The notes beneath the pieces were generated by a model that made no database searches, had not been told where the DNA came from, and saw only the letters and a program-made list of their open reading frames with translations. Made by a program: the position numbers and the translations under genes. Of a DNA stretch of 64,000 nt, positions 50,904 to 59,576 are shown one piece after another (the stretch's first letter is position 1; the number at the start of each line of letters is the position of its first letter). The stretch comes from Chloroflexota bacterium (GTDB lineage Bacteria; Chloroflexota; UBA11872). The stretch lies in NCBI GenBank assembly GCA_028873795.1, contig JAPPNP010000054.1, positions 19,708 to 83,707 on the forward strand. The letters run 5' to 3'.

Positions 50904-52100
50904 TCAACCATCGAGAACGGAGATGTCGAGAACGGCCCGGCGAATGGTCTGCGACGGCAGCTCGCCGGTGCCCATCTCACGGGTGAAGTCGGAATGGGAG
51001 TAGACCACGTGCAGCCGGTCGTCGCGCTGCATGGTCGAGGTGTAGGAGCAGCCGGGTCCGGTGTGGAAGGCGAACGGCACTTCCCAGTGACGCCCGGTGC
51101 CGTCCAGGCTGAGGGTCACGTGGGTCACCTGCGGGTGCCCGTAGGCCCCGCGACCGGCGGCGCAGGCCAGCACGCCGTTGGGCAGCAGCTCCAAGCGCGG
51201 CTTGACCCCTTGCCAGCCGGCGTTCACAGGGGTCGACCAGGTGCGCCCGCCGTCCTCGGAGCGCGACATATGCATCGGCGAGTACGACCCGGTGCGGAAC
51301 ATGCAGAGGATGTCGTCATTGGCGAGCCTGACCAGGTCGGCCTCGTTGAAGCCTTCGTCCAACCGACGGTCGCCGGGGCCGTAGGTCGGTTTGAGCGCGT
51401 AGGCGTCAAAGGCGTGCACGAAGTCCCAGCTCTTGCCGCGGTCGCTCGAGCGCACGATGAAGACGCTGGTGATCGTCTTGCGCACGCGGTTGGGCAAGGT
51501 CTGCCATTCACTTTCCGGCAGGATCCTGACCCACTCCAACGCCGTGAGGAAGTCGCCGTCGTCAAGCTCGAGCAGGCGCGAGTAGCACTGGTAGGACGCG
51601 CGACGCCACGGCATACCGCGCACCTTGAACGGGAAGCTCTCGATCGGCGTGGCGTCGGCGGTCCAGCGATGGAAGCGGAACGTGGGGTCTTCCTCCTGGA
51701 ACTGGTCGTGATACGGCCCGTGCGCGCGGTCGTAGCCCACGCTCAGCGCGTGCTCGGTGCTGTGGTTGATGCGCACGAAGGAGCCATCGCGCAGGTGTCC
51801 GGTCACTCCGGAGTCGTGGGTCTCGTTGATGAGGCCGGTCCGCGCATCGCGCGAGAGCAGCGGAAAGTCGTTGGGCAAGCGGCGCCAGGTGGCCCCGGCG
51901 TCGTCGGACAGGTAGGCCCACGTGGGTTCCTCGCCGCCGTGGCGGCCGTGGTGAATGGTCATGAAGAGGCGGTCGCCGTCGAGTTCCACGACGCCGGGGA
52001 AGTTGATGATCGACTCGTGGTCTTCCAGCCAGGTGTCAATCCGTTCGACGGCGATCTGGACCGAGCGCCTGCCGTCGGTGTATGTGGCGCTTTCGATCAT
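50904..52100 (-). CDS. Sialidase-fold protein, tandem cluster member type A, copy 2
   Basis: A 398-residue protein (ATG 52100). It has the type A features: HHGRHGGEEP near residue 50, YLSDDAGATWRRLPND, the segment TALEWVRILPESEW, and FNEADLVRLANDDILCMFRTGSYSPM. Compared with copy 1 at 48264 the first 180 residues have changed a good deal while the second half is similar. Ends with QTIRRAVLDISVLDG. No signal peptide. Located between the two type B copies, which gives the A-B-A-B order of the array. Confidence 0.82.
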   Translation of the reverse strand: MIESATYTDGRRSVQIAVERIDTWLEDHESIINFPGVVELDGDRLFMTIHHGRHGGEEPTWAYLSDDAGATWRRLPNDFPLLSRDARTGLINETHDSGVTGHLRDGSFVRINHSTEHALSVGYDRAHGPYHDQFQEEDPTFRFHRWTADATPIESFPFKVRGMPWRRASYQCYSRLLELDDGDFLTALEWVRILPESEWQTLPNRVRKTITSVFIVRSSDRGKSWDFVHAFDAYALKPTYGPGDRRLDEGFNEADLVRLANDDILCMFRTGSYSPMHMSRSEDGGRTWSTPVNAGWQGVKPRLELLPNGVLACAAGRGAYGHPQVTHVTLSLDGTGRHWEVPFAFHTGPGCSYTSTMQRDDRLHVVYSHSDFTREMGTGELPSQTIRRAVLDISVLDG

Positions 52101-52112
52101 GCGTGCCTGCTT

Positions 52113-53279
52113 TCAGTCATTGTGGGTTTCGACGCTGATCACGGCGCGCCGAATGCGCTGCGAGGGCAGGTTGTGCGTCCCGAACGGTCGTGTGAAGTCG
52201 GAGTCGGAGAAGACGACGTGCAGTTTCCCGTCCCGGACCAACGTGGAGGTGTAGGAGCACCCCGGACCGGTGTGGAAGCCAAACGGCGCTTCCCAGTGGT
52301 TGCCGGTGCCGTCGACGCTGATCATCACGTGGGTGACCTGCGGGTGACCGTAGCCGCCGCGGCCGGCGGCGCAGGTGAGCACGCCGTTGGGCAACAAATT
52401 CAGCCGGGGCTTGACGCCCTGCCAGCCGACCGGCGCGGGCGTGCCCCAGGTGTGGCCGCCGTCGGTCGAGCGCGTTTGCCACATGGGGGAATACGAGCCG
52501 GTGCGGTTGACGCACAGGATGTCGCCGTTGGCGGCGACGACCAGGTCGGCCTCGGTGAGCCCCTCGTCCACGGGTAGATCGCCACCGCCGTAGACCAGGT
52601 TCAACTCCTCCGGTCGAAAGGCGGTGACGAAGTCCCACGTCCGACCGCGGTCGCGCGACCGGACGATGAAGGTCGTCATGGTGATTGCCCAGCGGTGCCG
52701 GCCGTCGTCGAGAATCTTGTCGGTCATCCGCGGCGGGCCCACTTGGGCCTCCATGGCGGCGAGTAGGCTGCCGTCGTCGAGGTCCAGGATCTTGGCGTAG
52801 GTCTGGTAGGAGGCGGTCTTCCACGGCAGCCCGTCGATCTTGAATTCCAGGCTTTCGATGGGCTCGCCGTTGGAGCGCCACGTGCGCACCAGAAACGTCG
52901 GGTCGTCCTCCTGCATCGCCAGGTGGAACGGGCCCGCGTGCTTGTCCCACGTGCGCCGATTGGCCTCGACCGTGTTGTGCTCCAGCCGCATGATCGTGCC
53001 GTCGCGGAGGTAGCCCAGGCTGCCGCCGCCGAACTCCATGCCCGGCGGCGGGTCGCCCCACGATTCGCCGTCGTCGGTCGAAAAGGCGTCGCGATGGGGC
53101 TCCTCGTCGGCGATGGCGTGCTGCGAGCGGCTGAAGCGCATGAACAGGCAGTTGTCGGCGAGCTCGACGACGTGGGGAAAGTTGAGGATGACCTCGGTGT
53201 CTTCCTGCCAGGTGTCGATGCGCTCCACGCCGATTCGCACCGAGCGCGAGCCGTCGGTGTAGATGGCGCTTTCAATCAT
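52113..53279 (-). CDS. Sialidase-fold protein, tandem cluster member type B, copy 2
   Basis: A 388-residue protein (ATG 53279), near-duplicate of the gene at 49683: it repeats LNFPHVVELADNCLFMRF, EANRRTWDKHAGPFHLAMQ, LAAMEAQVGPPRMTDKI and STDGGHTWGTPAPVG with only scattered substitutions. The upstream sequence (CTGAAAGC.GGC before the ATG) is also nearly the same as that of the type A gene at 52100. The two gaps of 12 bases on either side are short, so it is co-transcribed with its neighbours. Function as for the other members, unknown. Confidence 0.82.
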   Translation of the reverse strand: MIESAIYTDGSRSVRIGVERIDTWQEDTEVILNFPHVVELADNCLFMRFSRSQHAIADEEPHRDAFSTDDGESWGDPPPGMEFGGGSLGYLRDGTIMRLEHNTVEANRRTWDKHAGPFHLAMQEDDPTFLVRTWRSNGEPIESLEFKIDGLPWKTASYQTYAKILDLDDGSLLAAMEAQVGPPRMTDKILDDGRHRWAITMTTFIVRSRDRGRTWDFVTAFRPEELNLVYGGGDLPVDEGLTEADLVVAANGDILCVNRTGSYSPMWQTRSTDGGHTWGTPAPVGWQGVKPRLNLLPNGVLTCAAGRGGYGHPQVTHVMISVDGTGNHWEAPFGFHTGPGCSYTSTLVRDGKLHVVFSDSDFTRPFGTHNLPSQRIRRAVISVETHND

Positions 53280-53291
53280 GCGGGCCGGCTT

Positions 53292-54500
53292 TCAGTCATC
53301 GTGGGTCTCGACGTTGATCACGGCGCGCCGGATGCGTTGCGAGGGGAGTTGGTTGGTGCCCATCTCGCGGGTGAAGTCGGAGTGCGAGAACACGACGTGC
53401 AGCTGGCCGTCCTGGACGAAGGTGGTGGTGTAGGAGCACCCCGGGCCGGTATGGAAGGGGAACGGCATCTCCCAGTGACTGCCGGTGCCGTCGAGGCTCA
53501 GGATCACGTGGGTGACCTGCGGATGCCCGTAGCCGCCGCGTCCCGAGACGGCCGCCAGCACGCCGTTCGAGAGGAGATGGAGCCGCGGTTTCACGGCGGG
53601 CCAGCCCATGCACTCGGGCTCGGTCCACGTATCGCCGCCGTCGGGGGAGCGCGTCTGGAAAATCGGCGAGTACGAGCCGCTACGCATGATCAGCACCAGG
53701 TCGCCGTTGGATGCGATCTCCAGGTCGGCTTCGTCGAATCCCTCGTCGACGGGCCGGTCGTGCGGGCCGTAGACCTGCTCGTGCTCCCAAGGATGGAAAG
53801 CCGCCGTAACTTCCCAGGTTTCGCCGTTGTCGTGCGAGCGGATAATGCCCACCGAGAAGCGCATGTTGAAATGCGGGCGGCCCCGGCGGTCCACGCCCGG
53901 CAGGCGCGGCGGTGCGCCCGCCAGCACGCCCACGGCCGTCAGCAACTCGCCGCCGCCGAGCTCGAGAATCCTGGCGTAGTTCTCGTAAGACCCAGTCTCC
54001 CAGGGCGTGTTCTGCAGCGTGATCAGGCGGTTTTCCAGCGGTTCGCCAGAATTGCTCCAGCGCCGCCAGCGCAGCCTGTGGTCGGCCGTTTGCATGATCG
54101 CGTGCAAGGGACCATCGCGCCGACTCCATTGGCGATGCTCGAGATCGGCCTGGTGGACGTCGATGTGGGTGATGGTGCCGTCTTGCATGTAGCCACGGTT
54201 GCCGCCGGCGAAGGTGAGGTAGTTCTCGCCGGTCAGTGGGTGCGCGTCGAGGAACGGGCTGTCGAGGCCCAGCAACGTCCAGGTGGCGCCGCCGTCCTCG
54301 GAGAGAAAGGTGCGCAGCGGCTCGCCCTCGAAGTCACCGTGACGGGCGTGATTGGCGCTCAGCACCAGCCGATCCCCGTCGAGCACGACGATGCCCGGAA
54401 AATTCACGATGGTGTCGGTGTATTCGACGAACGTGTCGATGCGCTCGACCGAGATGGTGGCGCGTCGTCCGTCGCGTGCGTAGGTGGCCGTGGTCAGCAT
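53292..54500 (-). CDS. Sialidase-fold protein, tandem cluster member type C
   Basis: A 402-residue protein starting at ATG 54500 (MLTTATYARDGRRATISVERIDTF) with AAGGAG ten bases upstream. The track ORF runs on to 55013 but that extension overlaps the divergent permease gene and is not real. Type C has distinct parts such as VLSANHARHGDFEGEP, LAGAPPRLPGVDRRGRPHFNM and HDNGETWEVTAAFHPWEHEQVY, while VDEGFDEADLEIASNGDLVL and GRGGYGHPQVTHVILSLDG are shared. It is the first gene of the array in transcription and its upstream gap (54501-54749) should hold the promoter. Confidence 0.82.
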   Translation of the reverse strand: MLTTATYARDGRRATISVERIDTFVEYTDTIVNFPGIVVLDGDRLVLSANHARHGDFEGEPLRTFLSEDGGATWTLLGLDSPFLDAHPLTGENYLTFAGGNRGYMQDGTITHIDVHQADLEHRQWSRRDGPLHAIMQTADHRLRWRRWSNSGEPLENRLITLQNTPWETGSYENYARILELGGGELLTAVGVLAGAPPRLPGVDRRGRPHFNMRFSVGIIRSHDNGETWEVTAAFHPWEHEQVYGPHDRPVDEGFDEADLEIASNGDLVLIMRSGSYSPIFQTRSPDGGDTWTEPECMGWPAVKPRLHLLSNGVLAAVSGRGGYGHPQVTHVILSLDGTGSHWEMPFPFHTGPGCSYTTTFVQDGQLHVVFSHSDFTREMGTNQLPSQRIRRAVINVETHDD

Positions 54501-54749
54501 GGGCCTGAGCTCCTTCGAGCCCTGGCGGGCTGCGGAGGCGTCGTGACCCGAGTACACCACGCCCGCACGCGCCGCGCGAGTGTCGCGAGTGCGGCGCGTG
54601 GCACCCGGGTAATCCAATCGTCCAGGCGCTGGCGGGTGGCGGGCCGTGTTGCCGGTCGGCGCACCTATTGAGTAGCATGCCCTTGCTCGGGGAACTTGCG
54701 CAGAGCGGACGCGCAACGCAGACACCGCGCTTCGGCGTGAAGGGATGAC

Positions 54750-55718
54750 ATGACCCAATACATCATCCGTCGCGTTCTCATCTCGATTCCGCTGCTGTTC
54801 TTGCTGTCCCTGACGTCGTTCATCGTCTTCCAGCTCGCGCCGGGCGACCCGATTCAGGCGTTGATCGATCCCGAAGAAATGCTCTACATGGGGCCCCACG
54901 ACATCGAGGAGCTCCTCAAGGAGTACGGGCTCGACAAGCCGGTGCCGGTGCAGTACTTCCTCTGGCTGAAGGAAGCCATCCAAGGCAATCTGGGCTACTC
55001 CATCCAGACGCACAATGTTCCTGTGCTGGAGTTGATCCTCGACCGGCTGCCGCCGACGATCAGCTTGATGACGGCCACGGTGGCGGTGGGATTGGCCCTT
55101 GGTCTGCTGTTCGGCGTGATCTCAGCCCTCTACCAGTACTCGCGAATGGACTACACGCTCACGATCAGCGCCTTCTTCATGCTGTCCGTGCCCGAGTTCT
55201 TCTTCGCGTTGATGGGCATGTTCATCTTTGCGGTGACCTTGGGGTGGTTCCCGACGTTTGGCATGTGGACGCCCGGTGGCGAGACCGGCATTAACTGGGA
55301 CTTGCTGCACCACGCGGTGCTGCCGGTGTTCGCGCTGGCCATGAACGATATCGCCGGCCTGATGCGATATGCGCGCGCGTCGGTGCTCGACACCATTTCC
55401 GCCGACTTCGTGACCACGGCCCGGGCCAAGGGCCTGAGCGAGCGGCTGATTCTCTGGAAGCACGTCTTCCGCAACGCGCTGATTCCGATCGTCACGCTGA
55501 TCGGTCTCCGGCTGCCGGTGCTGTTCGGCGGCGCGCTGATCGTCGAGACGATCTTCCGCTGGCCGGGAGTCGGTTTGCTGGGATACACCGCACTGTTGCA
55601 GCGCGACTACCCGGTGATCATGGGCGTGCTCATCATCTCGTCGGTCATCACGCTGGCGGCAAACCTGCTGACCGATATTGCCTACGCCTGGGTTGATCCA
55701 CGGGTCCGCCACTCATGA
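54750..55718 (+). CDS. ABC transporter permease, DppB/OppB type
   Basis: A 322-residue peptide/nickel/oligosaccharide-type permease (ATG 54750), six membrane helices. It begins MTQYIIRRVLISIPLLFLLSLTSFIVFQLAPGDP, the family signature, and the EAA loop is seen in FVTTARAKGLSERLILWKHVFRNALIPIVTLIG. GALIVETIFRWPGVGLLGYTALLQRDYPVIMG follows. It is followed by a DppC-type permease 19 bases on. No binding protein or ATPase genes of this class are adjacent on either side in the window, so the transporter would need partners encoded elsewhere. Substrates of related systems include peptides and oligosaccharides. Confidence 0.93.
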   Translation: MTQYIIRRVLISIPLLFLLSLTSFIVFQLAPGDPIQALIDPEEMLYMGPHDIEELLKEYGLDKPVPVQYFLWLKEAIQGNLGYSIQTHNVPVLELILDRLPPTISLMTATVAVGLALGLLFGVISALYQYSRMDYTLTISAFFMLSVPEFFFALMGMFIFAVTLGWFPTFGMWTPGGETGINWDLLHHAVLPVFALAMNDIAGLMRYARASVLDTISADFVTTARAKGLSERLILWKHVFRNALIPIVTLIGLRLPVLFGGALIVETIFRWPGVGLLGYTALLQRDYPVIMGVLIISSVITLAANLLTDIAYAWVDPRVRHS

Positions 55719-55737
55719 TCCAGCATCGAGGGGCCGC

Positions 55738-56706
55738 ATGAGCACTGAGAGTCGAGCCATGGACGAATCCGGCGCTCAGCCGAGTACGCCCATTTCCCAG
55801 GCGGCTGCCGATCTTGCCGCGGAAGAGATCATCGAGCTTCCGCCGGAGCTTTCGCCGTTTCGCCGAGCGTTTCGGCGCTTTCTCGCCCATAAGCTGGCTC
55901 TCGCGGGGTTCATCTGTCTCACGGTGATGGCGCTGCTGGCCGCCACCCAGGCGATCGTGTCGCCGTTCGATCCCGAGAAGCCGCACCTGTTCAAAGTTAA
56001 CCGTCCCCCGGACACCGTCAATTGGATGGGGACCGATCAGGTCGGGCGTGACGTATTCAGCCGGATTCTGCAGGGTGCGCGCGTGTCGCTGTCGGTGGGC
56101 ATCGTCGCGGTCTCCATCTACGTCGTCATCGGCTTCATCATCGGGTCCATCTCGGGACTCGCCGGCGGCTACGTCGACGATGCATTAATGCGCTTTACGG
56201 ACTTCGTGATGACCTTCCCGACGTTCATTCTTATCATCATCCTGGCGGGTATTACTGGTCCGAATATTTTCAACATCATGGTAATCATCGGAATCTTCGG
56301 CTGGCCGGGCCTGGCGCGGCTGTTCCGCGGCAACATCCTGGTGATGCGCGAACTGGAATACGTGATGGCGTCGAGTGCGCTGGGCGCCAGTCAGCGGTAC
56401 ATCATCGTGCGGCACATTCTGCCGAACATCGTCGGTCCGGTGACGGTGGCGATTACCCTGGGCGTGGCCGGTGCGATTCTCGCCGAGGCAGGGCTCAGCT
56501 TCCTCGGGTTCGGCGTCACCGAGCCCGCCGCGAGCTGGGGCTCGATGATCAACGCCGCGCGCGGCATCGCCTTCCTGGCCGGCTTCCCCTGGCTGTGGAT
56601 CGCCCCGGGCGCGGCGATCAGCCTCGCGGTGCTCTCGATCAACTTTATGGGTGACGGCCTGCGCGACGCCTTCGACGTGCGTGGGCGCAGCCAGTCCGGC
56701 GAGTAG
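55738..56706 (+). CDS. ABC transporter permease, DppC/OppC type
   Basis: A 322-residue permease. ATG 55738 follows GAGGGG; the track start at 55678 overlaps the upstream gene. After a hydrophilic N-terminus comes FRRAFRRFLAHKLALAGFICLTVMALLAATQ, then MGTDQVGRDVFSRILQGARVSLSVGIVAV, which is diagnostic of the DppC family. The EAA loop is in MRELEYVMASSALGASQRYIIVRHILPNIVGPV. The C-terminus FLAGFPWLWIAPGAAISLAVLSINFMGDGLRDAFD is also typical. Pairs with the DppB-type protein to form the membrane channel. Confidence 0.93.
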   Translation: MSTESRAMDESGAQPSTPISQAAADLAAEEIIELPPELSPFRRAFRRFLAHKLALAGFICLTVMALLAATQAIVSPFDPEKPHLFKVNRPPDTVNWMGTDQVGRDVFSRILQGARVSLSVGIVAVSIYVVIGFIIGSISGLAGGYVDDALMRFTDFVMTFPTFILIIILAGITGPNIFNIMVIIGIFGWPGLARLFRGNILVMRELEYVMASSALGASQRYIIVRHILPNIVGPVTVAITLGVAGAILAEAGLSFLGFGVTEPAASWGSMINAARGIAFLAGFPWLWIAPGAAISLAVLSINFMGDGLRDAFDVRGRSQSGE

Positions 56707-56764
56707 CCGCAACGCCTAGCTGTTCGACCGCCGGGATCTGAAAGCCCCCCGGCCGAGGTCAATC

Positions 56765-56783
56765 GGCGTCCGAGACTGACGCC
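56765..56783. terminator. Candidate terminator hairpin
   Basis: GGCGTC, loop CGAGACT, GACGCC, followed by CTTTC on the plus strand, in the gap between the DppC-type gene and the convergent DapA-like gene. Confidence 0.4.
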
Positions 56784-56842
56784 CTTTCAGCCTGAATGTT
56801 GTCTGGTTGCCGCGTCGCCCTTCCGTGGGGCGGCGACGGCGA

Positions 56843-57781
56843 TCAGCCGGAGGCGGAGCCCACCAGCCCCAGGCGCTCGAGCTCCGGCTTGACGCGTTCG
56901 AGGTCGGACTCGTCCGCCGACGTGTGCGGCAGTCGCAGGTGCCGCGACGCGATGCCGTTCAGCTCCAGGCACGCGCGCCAGAGCGATTGCCACCCGCCGG
57001 GGAATGCCTTGCCGACGCGGACCACCTTGGGGTGGCCGGACAAGTCGAACAGCGGCGTCTCGATCTCCCGAACCACGCGCGCCGCGTCGGGTATGTCTCC
57101 CGACTGGAGTGAATCCCAGAACCGCCGGCCGACCTGGGGCGCGAAGCTGGTAGACCAGTCCATGAAGCTGCGGCAGCCATAGGTCCACTGCAGCATGTGG
57201 CGCCCGAGCTTGCCGCCGCTCATGAACTTCCAGTGGCCGTCGAACTCTTCGATTGTCTGCACGGCGTAGGCGTCCGTGCCGTCTTCCTTCATGCAGCAGA
57301 TATTCGGCTCGTCCACCAGCCGATGCAGCATTTCGTGCGGGGGAAAGCCGACGATCATCACCGGCATGACCGCCGCCACGGCCTTGTAGTGAGCCGCCAT
57401 GCCCACGGGATCGCCCAGCTGACCGGACGGCGCCGCCATCACCACGTCGGCGCCGACCTCGCGCGCGTAGTGCGCGAACTCGACCGACTGGGTCGTGGCC
57501 CAGAGGCCGGTAGCGGCGACGACCATCGCGCGCCCAGCCGTGCGCTCGACGACGAAGCGCGTGATATCGGCCACTTCCTGCTCGCGCATATAGGCGAACT
57601 GGCTGTCGCCGATCGTGAGCAGCGCCACCTGAGTGCCGCCCGCGATTCCGGTCTCGATGATGTTGGCGACACCGTCGTAGTCGATCGGGCCGTCGGCCAG
57701 AAAGCTGGTGGGAATGGACATCACCGGACCTTCGAGTTGCGTCTTGATCTCGTCGGGCGTCATTCGGTGCGGCTGGGCCAT
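56843..57781 (-). CDS. DapA-like aldolase/dehydratase, fourth copy (divergent)
   Basis: A 312-residue barrel (ATG 57781; an ATG at 57763 is also possible) in the same superfamily as the triplet at 33-36 kb but clearly more distant. MTPDEIKTQLEGPVMSIPTSF aligns with their N-termini. The Schiff-base Lys is in NICCMKEDGTDAYA; LLTIGDSQFAYMREQEVADI corresponds to their TWGDSLISLLTDDE. MIVGFPPHEM stands where YNVP is usual, so again no Tyr. ATGLWATTQSVEFAHYAREVGADVVMAAPSG is barrel-like. Divergent from the BNR gene at 57893. Confidence 0.82.
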   Translation of the reverse strand: MAQPHRMTPDEIKTQLEGPVMSIPTSFLADGPIDYDGVANIIETGIAGGTQVALLTIGDSQFAYMREQEVADITRFVVERTAGRAMVVAATGLWATTQSVEFAHYAREVGADVVMAAPSGQLGDPVGMAAHYKAVAAVMPVMIVGFPPHEMLHRLVDEPNICCMKEDGTDAYAVQTIEEFDGHWKFMSGGKLGRHMLQWTYGCRSFMDWSTSFAPQVGRRFWDSLQSGDIPDAARVVREIETPLFDLSGHPKVVRVGKAFPGGWQSLWRACLELNGIASRHLRLPHTSADESDLERVKPELERLGLVGSASG

Positions 57782-57892
57782 GCGCGGCTCTCCCGGCGGG
57801 CGATTCCGCAGCGTATCCCAAGGATTCGTCGGCCCGCTGGTAGGCTTGCGCGCCGCTCGCCGGTCTCAATCCTCCCAGGCAAGGAAGACCCG

Positions 57893-59497
57893 ATGCTCGC
57901 TACCCCCCGCTACCGCGCCGGCACCAGGCTCGGGCAGATCGTCGAGCTCCCCGACGGGCAGTTCTTCACGCTCACCGCCGAGGGCAAGCCGCCCTTCCAA
58001 GAGACGCTGGGGGGCGCGGCTTTCGACGATCCGTGGACGCCGGAGCGCCTGCTGATGCGACGCGGTCGCGGCATCCCCATTGTCTGGTCCGAGCCGGAGG
58101 TGGTGCACACCATGCCCGGCAGCGCGGGGCTCTGGACGCTTGGTCGCGCCCTCGTCGACCGCAACGGCGATCTGCACGGAATCGGGATGCGGTTTCTCAA
58201 GTGGCCCAAGGACATCGAGCGGCCGGGCCGCGACGAAATGCGCTGCGACGTCTTTCACGTCGCGTCGCGAGACGGCGGCGCTACCTGGGAGCCCCCGCAC
58301 CGCGTCGACTACGGGCGTGAGTACACCGGCGCGCTGCTGGGATTCACGCAACTCTCGAGCGGACGGCTGCTGCTGCCGCTGCACTTCTACGACTTCGACC
58401 GCGAGGCCGGAAAAAACGTGGCGAAATCCTGCTATTCGGACGACGGCGGGCGCACGTGGCACGCCGACTCGACGGAACTGCCGGTGCCCTCGGGCGGGCG
58501 CCACAGTCACTCGGGGGCGGTCGAGCCGACGGCCGCGGAGCTTGGCGACGGCCGAGTCTGGATGGTCATTCGCACCCAATTCCGTCGGCTCTACGAGTCG
58601 TTCTCGAGCGATGGCCGAACCTGGAGCCCGCCGCAGCCGACGCGCTTCCGGGCGCCCAACTCACCCTGCTCCGCCGCGCGCCTGGCCGACGGCCGCTTGA
58701 TGCTTGTCTGGAACAACACCCAGGGCCCGCCCTTCGGCGGCGAGACTCGCCAGGTGCATGCGTCGCGGCACGTCATGAACGCCGCGGTGTCGAGCGACGA
58801 CGGGGCCACGTGGCAGGGCTACCGCGAGTTCGCGCGGCAGATCGACCACGACAACGTGGACGACCAGGTGAGCTACCCGATCATCAACCCGCTGTCGGAC
58901 GGCCGCGTCCTGGTCCAGTTCGCCCACGTGATTGCGGGCTGGCGAAGAGTCGAGACCGACTACGTGGTCTTCGACCCCGACGTGCTGACCGAAACGACCG
59001 ACGCCGACGATTTCACCCACGGCCTGCGCGGCTGGTCCACCAACGGCTGCGGCGGGGTGAGCGTGGCCCACGAGGCTGGCGAGGCCATGCTGCGCTTGCA
59101 GCGCGTGGACGAACGGCCGACGGCGGCTGAGCGGAACTTCCCCTTCGGTCCGAAGGGCGAGTTGCGATTCGAGATTCGCCGCGCCGCTGACGCGATTGGC
59201 GTCGACCTCGTGCTGGACGAGGCGTTCTGGCGTCCGAACGATCGCCGCGCGGACGGCGCCGTGGACGCGTCCCTGGGCATCGCGGAGTTGCCGGCGGGAA
59301 TATGGACGCCGGTAACCGTGGCCTGGGACATCGGCCGCGGCGAAGCGATCGTGAATGCCAACGGCGCCGAGCGCCGGTTGCCGATCCAGGGCGACGCGCC
59401 GGGGCTGTGCTACCTCACCCTGTACGGGCGCGCGCCGGGTCCCGAGCTTGCCGGAACCGACGTGCGGCGACTGACGGTCGAGGTGACGCCCGAGTAG
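57893..59497 (+). CDS. Two-domain sialidase-fold protein with C-terminal jelly-roll-like domain
   Basis: A 534-residue protein, ATG 57893 after AAGGAAG; the track ORF from 57197 extends through the antisense of the aldolase gene. Asp-box motifs: ASRDGGATWEP, YSDDGGRTWHA, SSDGRTWSPP and SSDDGATWQG, giving the propeller in residues 40-370. Other landmarks are GALLGFTQLSSGRLLLPLHFYD and NSPCSAARLADGRLMLVWNN. From about residue 375 a second domain (DDFTHGLRGWSTNGCGG to GTDVRRLTVEVTPE) has the look of a concanavalin/LamG-like beta sandwich. No signal peptide. Precedes the rhamnosidase and sulfatase genes, so a glycan-related role is plausible. Confidence 0.82.
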   Translation: MLATPRYRAGTRLGQIVELPDGQFFTLTAEGKPPFQETLGGAAFDDPWTPERLLMRRGRGIPIVWSEPEVVHTMPGSAGLWTLGRALVDRNGDLHGIGMRFLKWPKDIERPGRDEMRCDVFHVASRDGGATWEPPHRVDYGREYTGALLGFTQLSSGRLLLPLHFYDFDREAGKNVAKSCYSDDGGRTWHADSTELPVPSGGRHSHSGAVEPTAAELGDGRVWMVIRTQFRRLYESFSSDGRTWSPPQPTRFRAPNSPCSAARLADGRLMLVWNNTQGPPFGGETRQVHASRHVMNAAVSSDDGATWQGYREFARQIDHDNVDDQVSYPIINPLSDGRVLVQFAHVIAGWRRVETDYVVFDPDVLTETTDADDFTHGLRGWSTNGCGGVSVAHEAGEAMLRLQRVDERPTAAERNFPFGPKGELRFEIRRAADAIGVDLVLDEAFWRPNDRRADGAVDASLGIAELPAGIWTPVTVAWDIGRGEAIVNANGAERRLPIQGDAPGLCYLTLYGRAPGPELAGTDVRRLTVEVTPE

Positions 59498-59576
59498 CTC
59501 CGGCCCGTTGCCTGGCGCGGCTCCCTGCCGCCGCTGGCGCTACCATGCGGCGATTGGGCGTTGCCGGGAGTGAGCC

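Noticed and set aside
49989-52577. 862-residue plus-strand ORF
   Set aside because: It is antisense to the sialidase-fold array, with Val/Arg/Gly/His-rich text such as GVGDVHVP-like repeats and no domain; the opposite strand encodes clear propeller motifs.
52923-54671. 582-residue plus-strand ORF
   Set aside because: Antisense of two BNR genes; ends with Arg-rich text and no recognisable domain.
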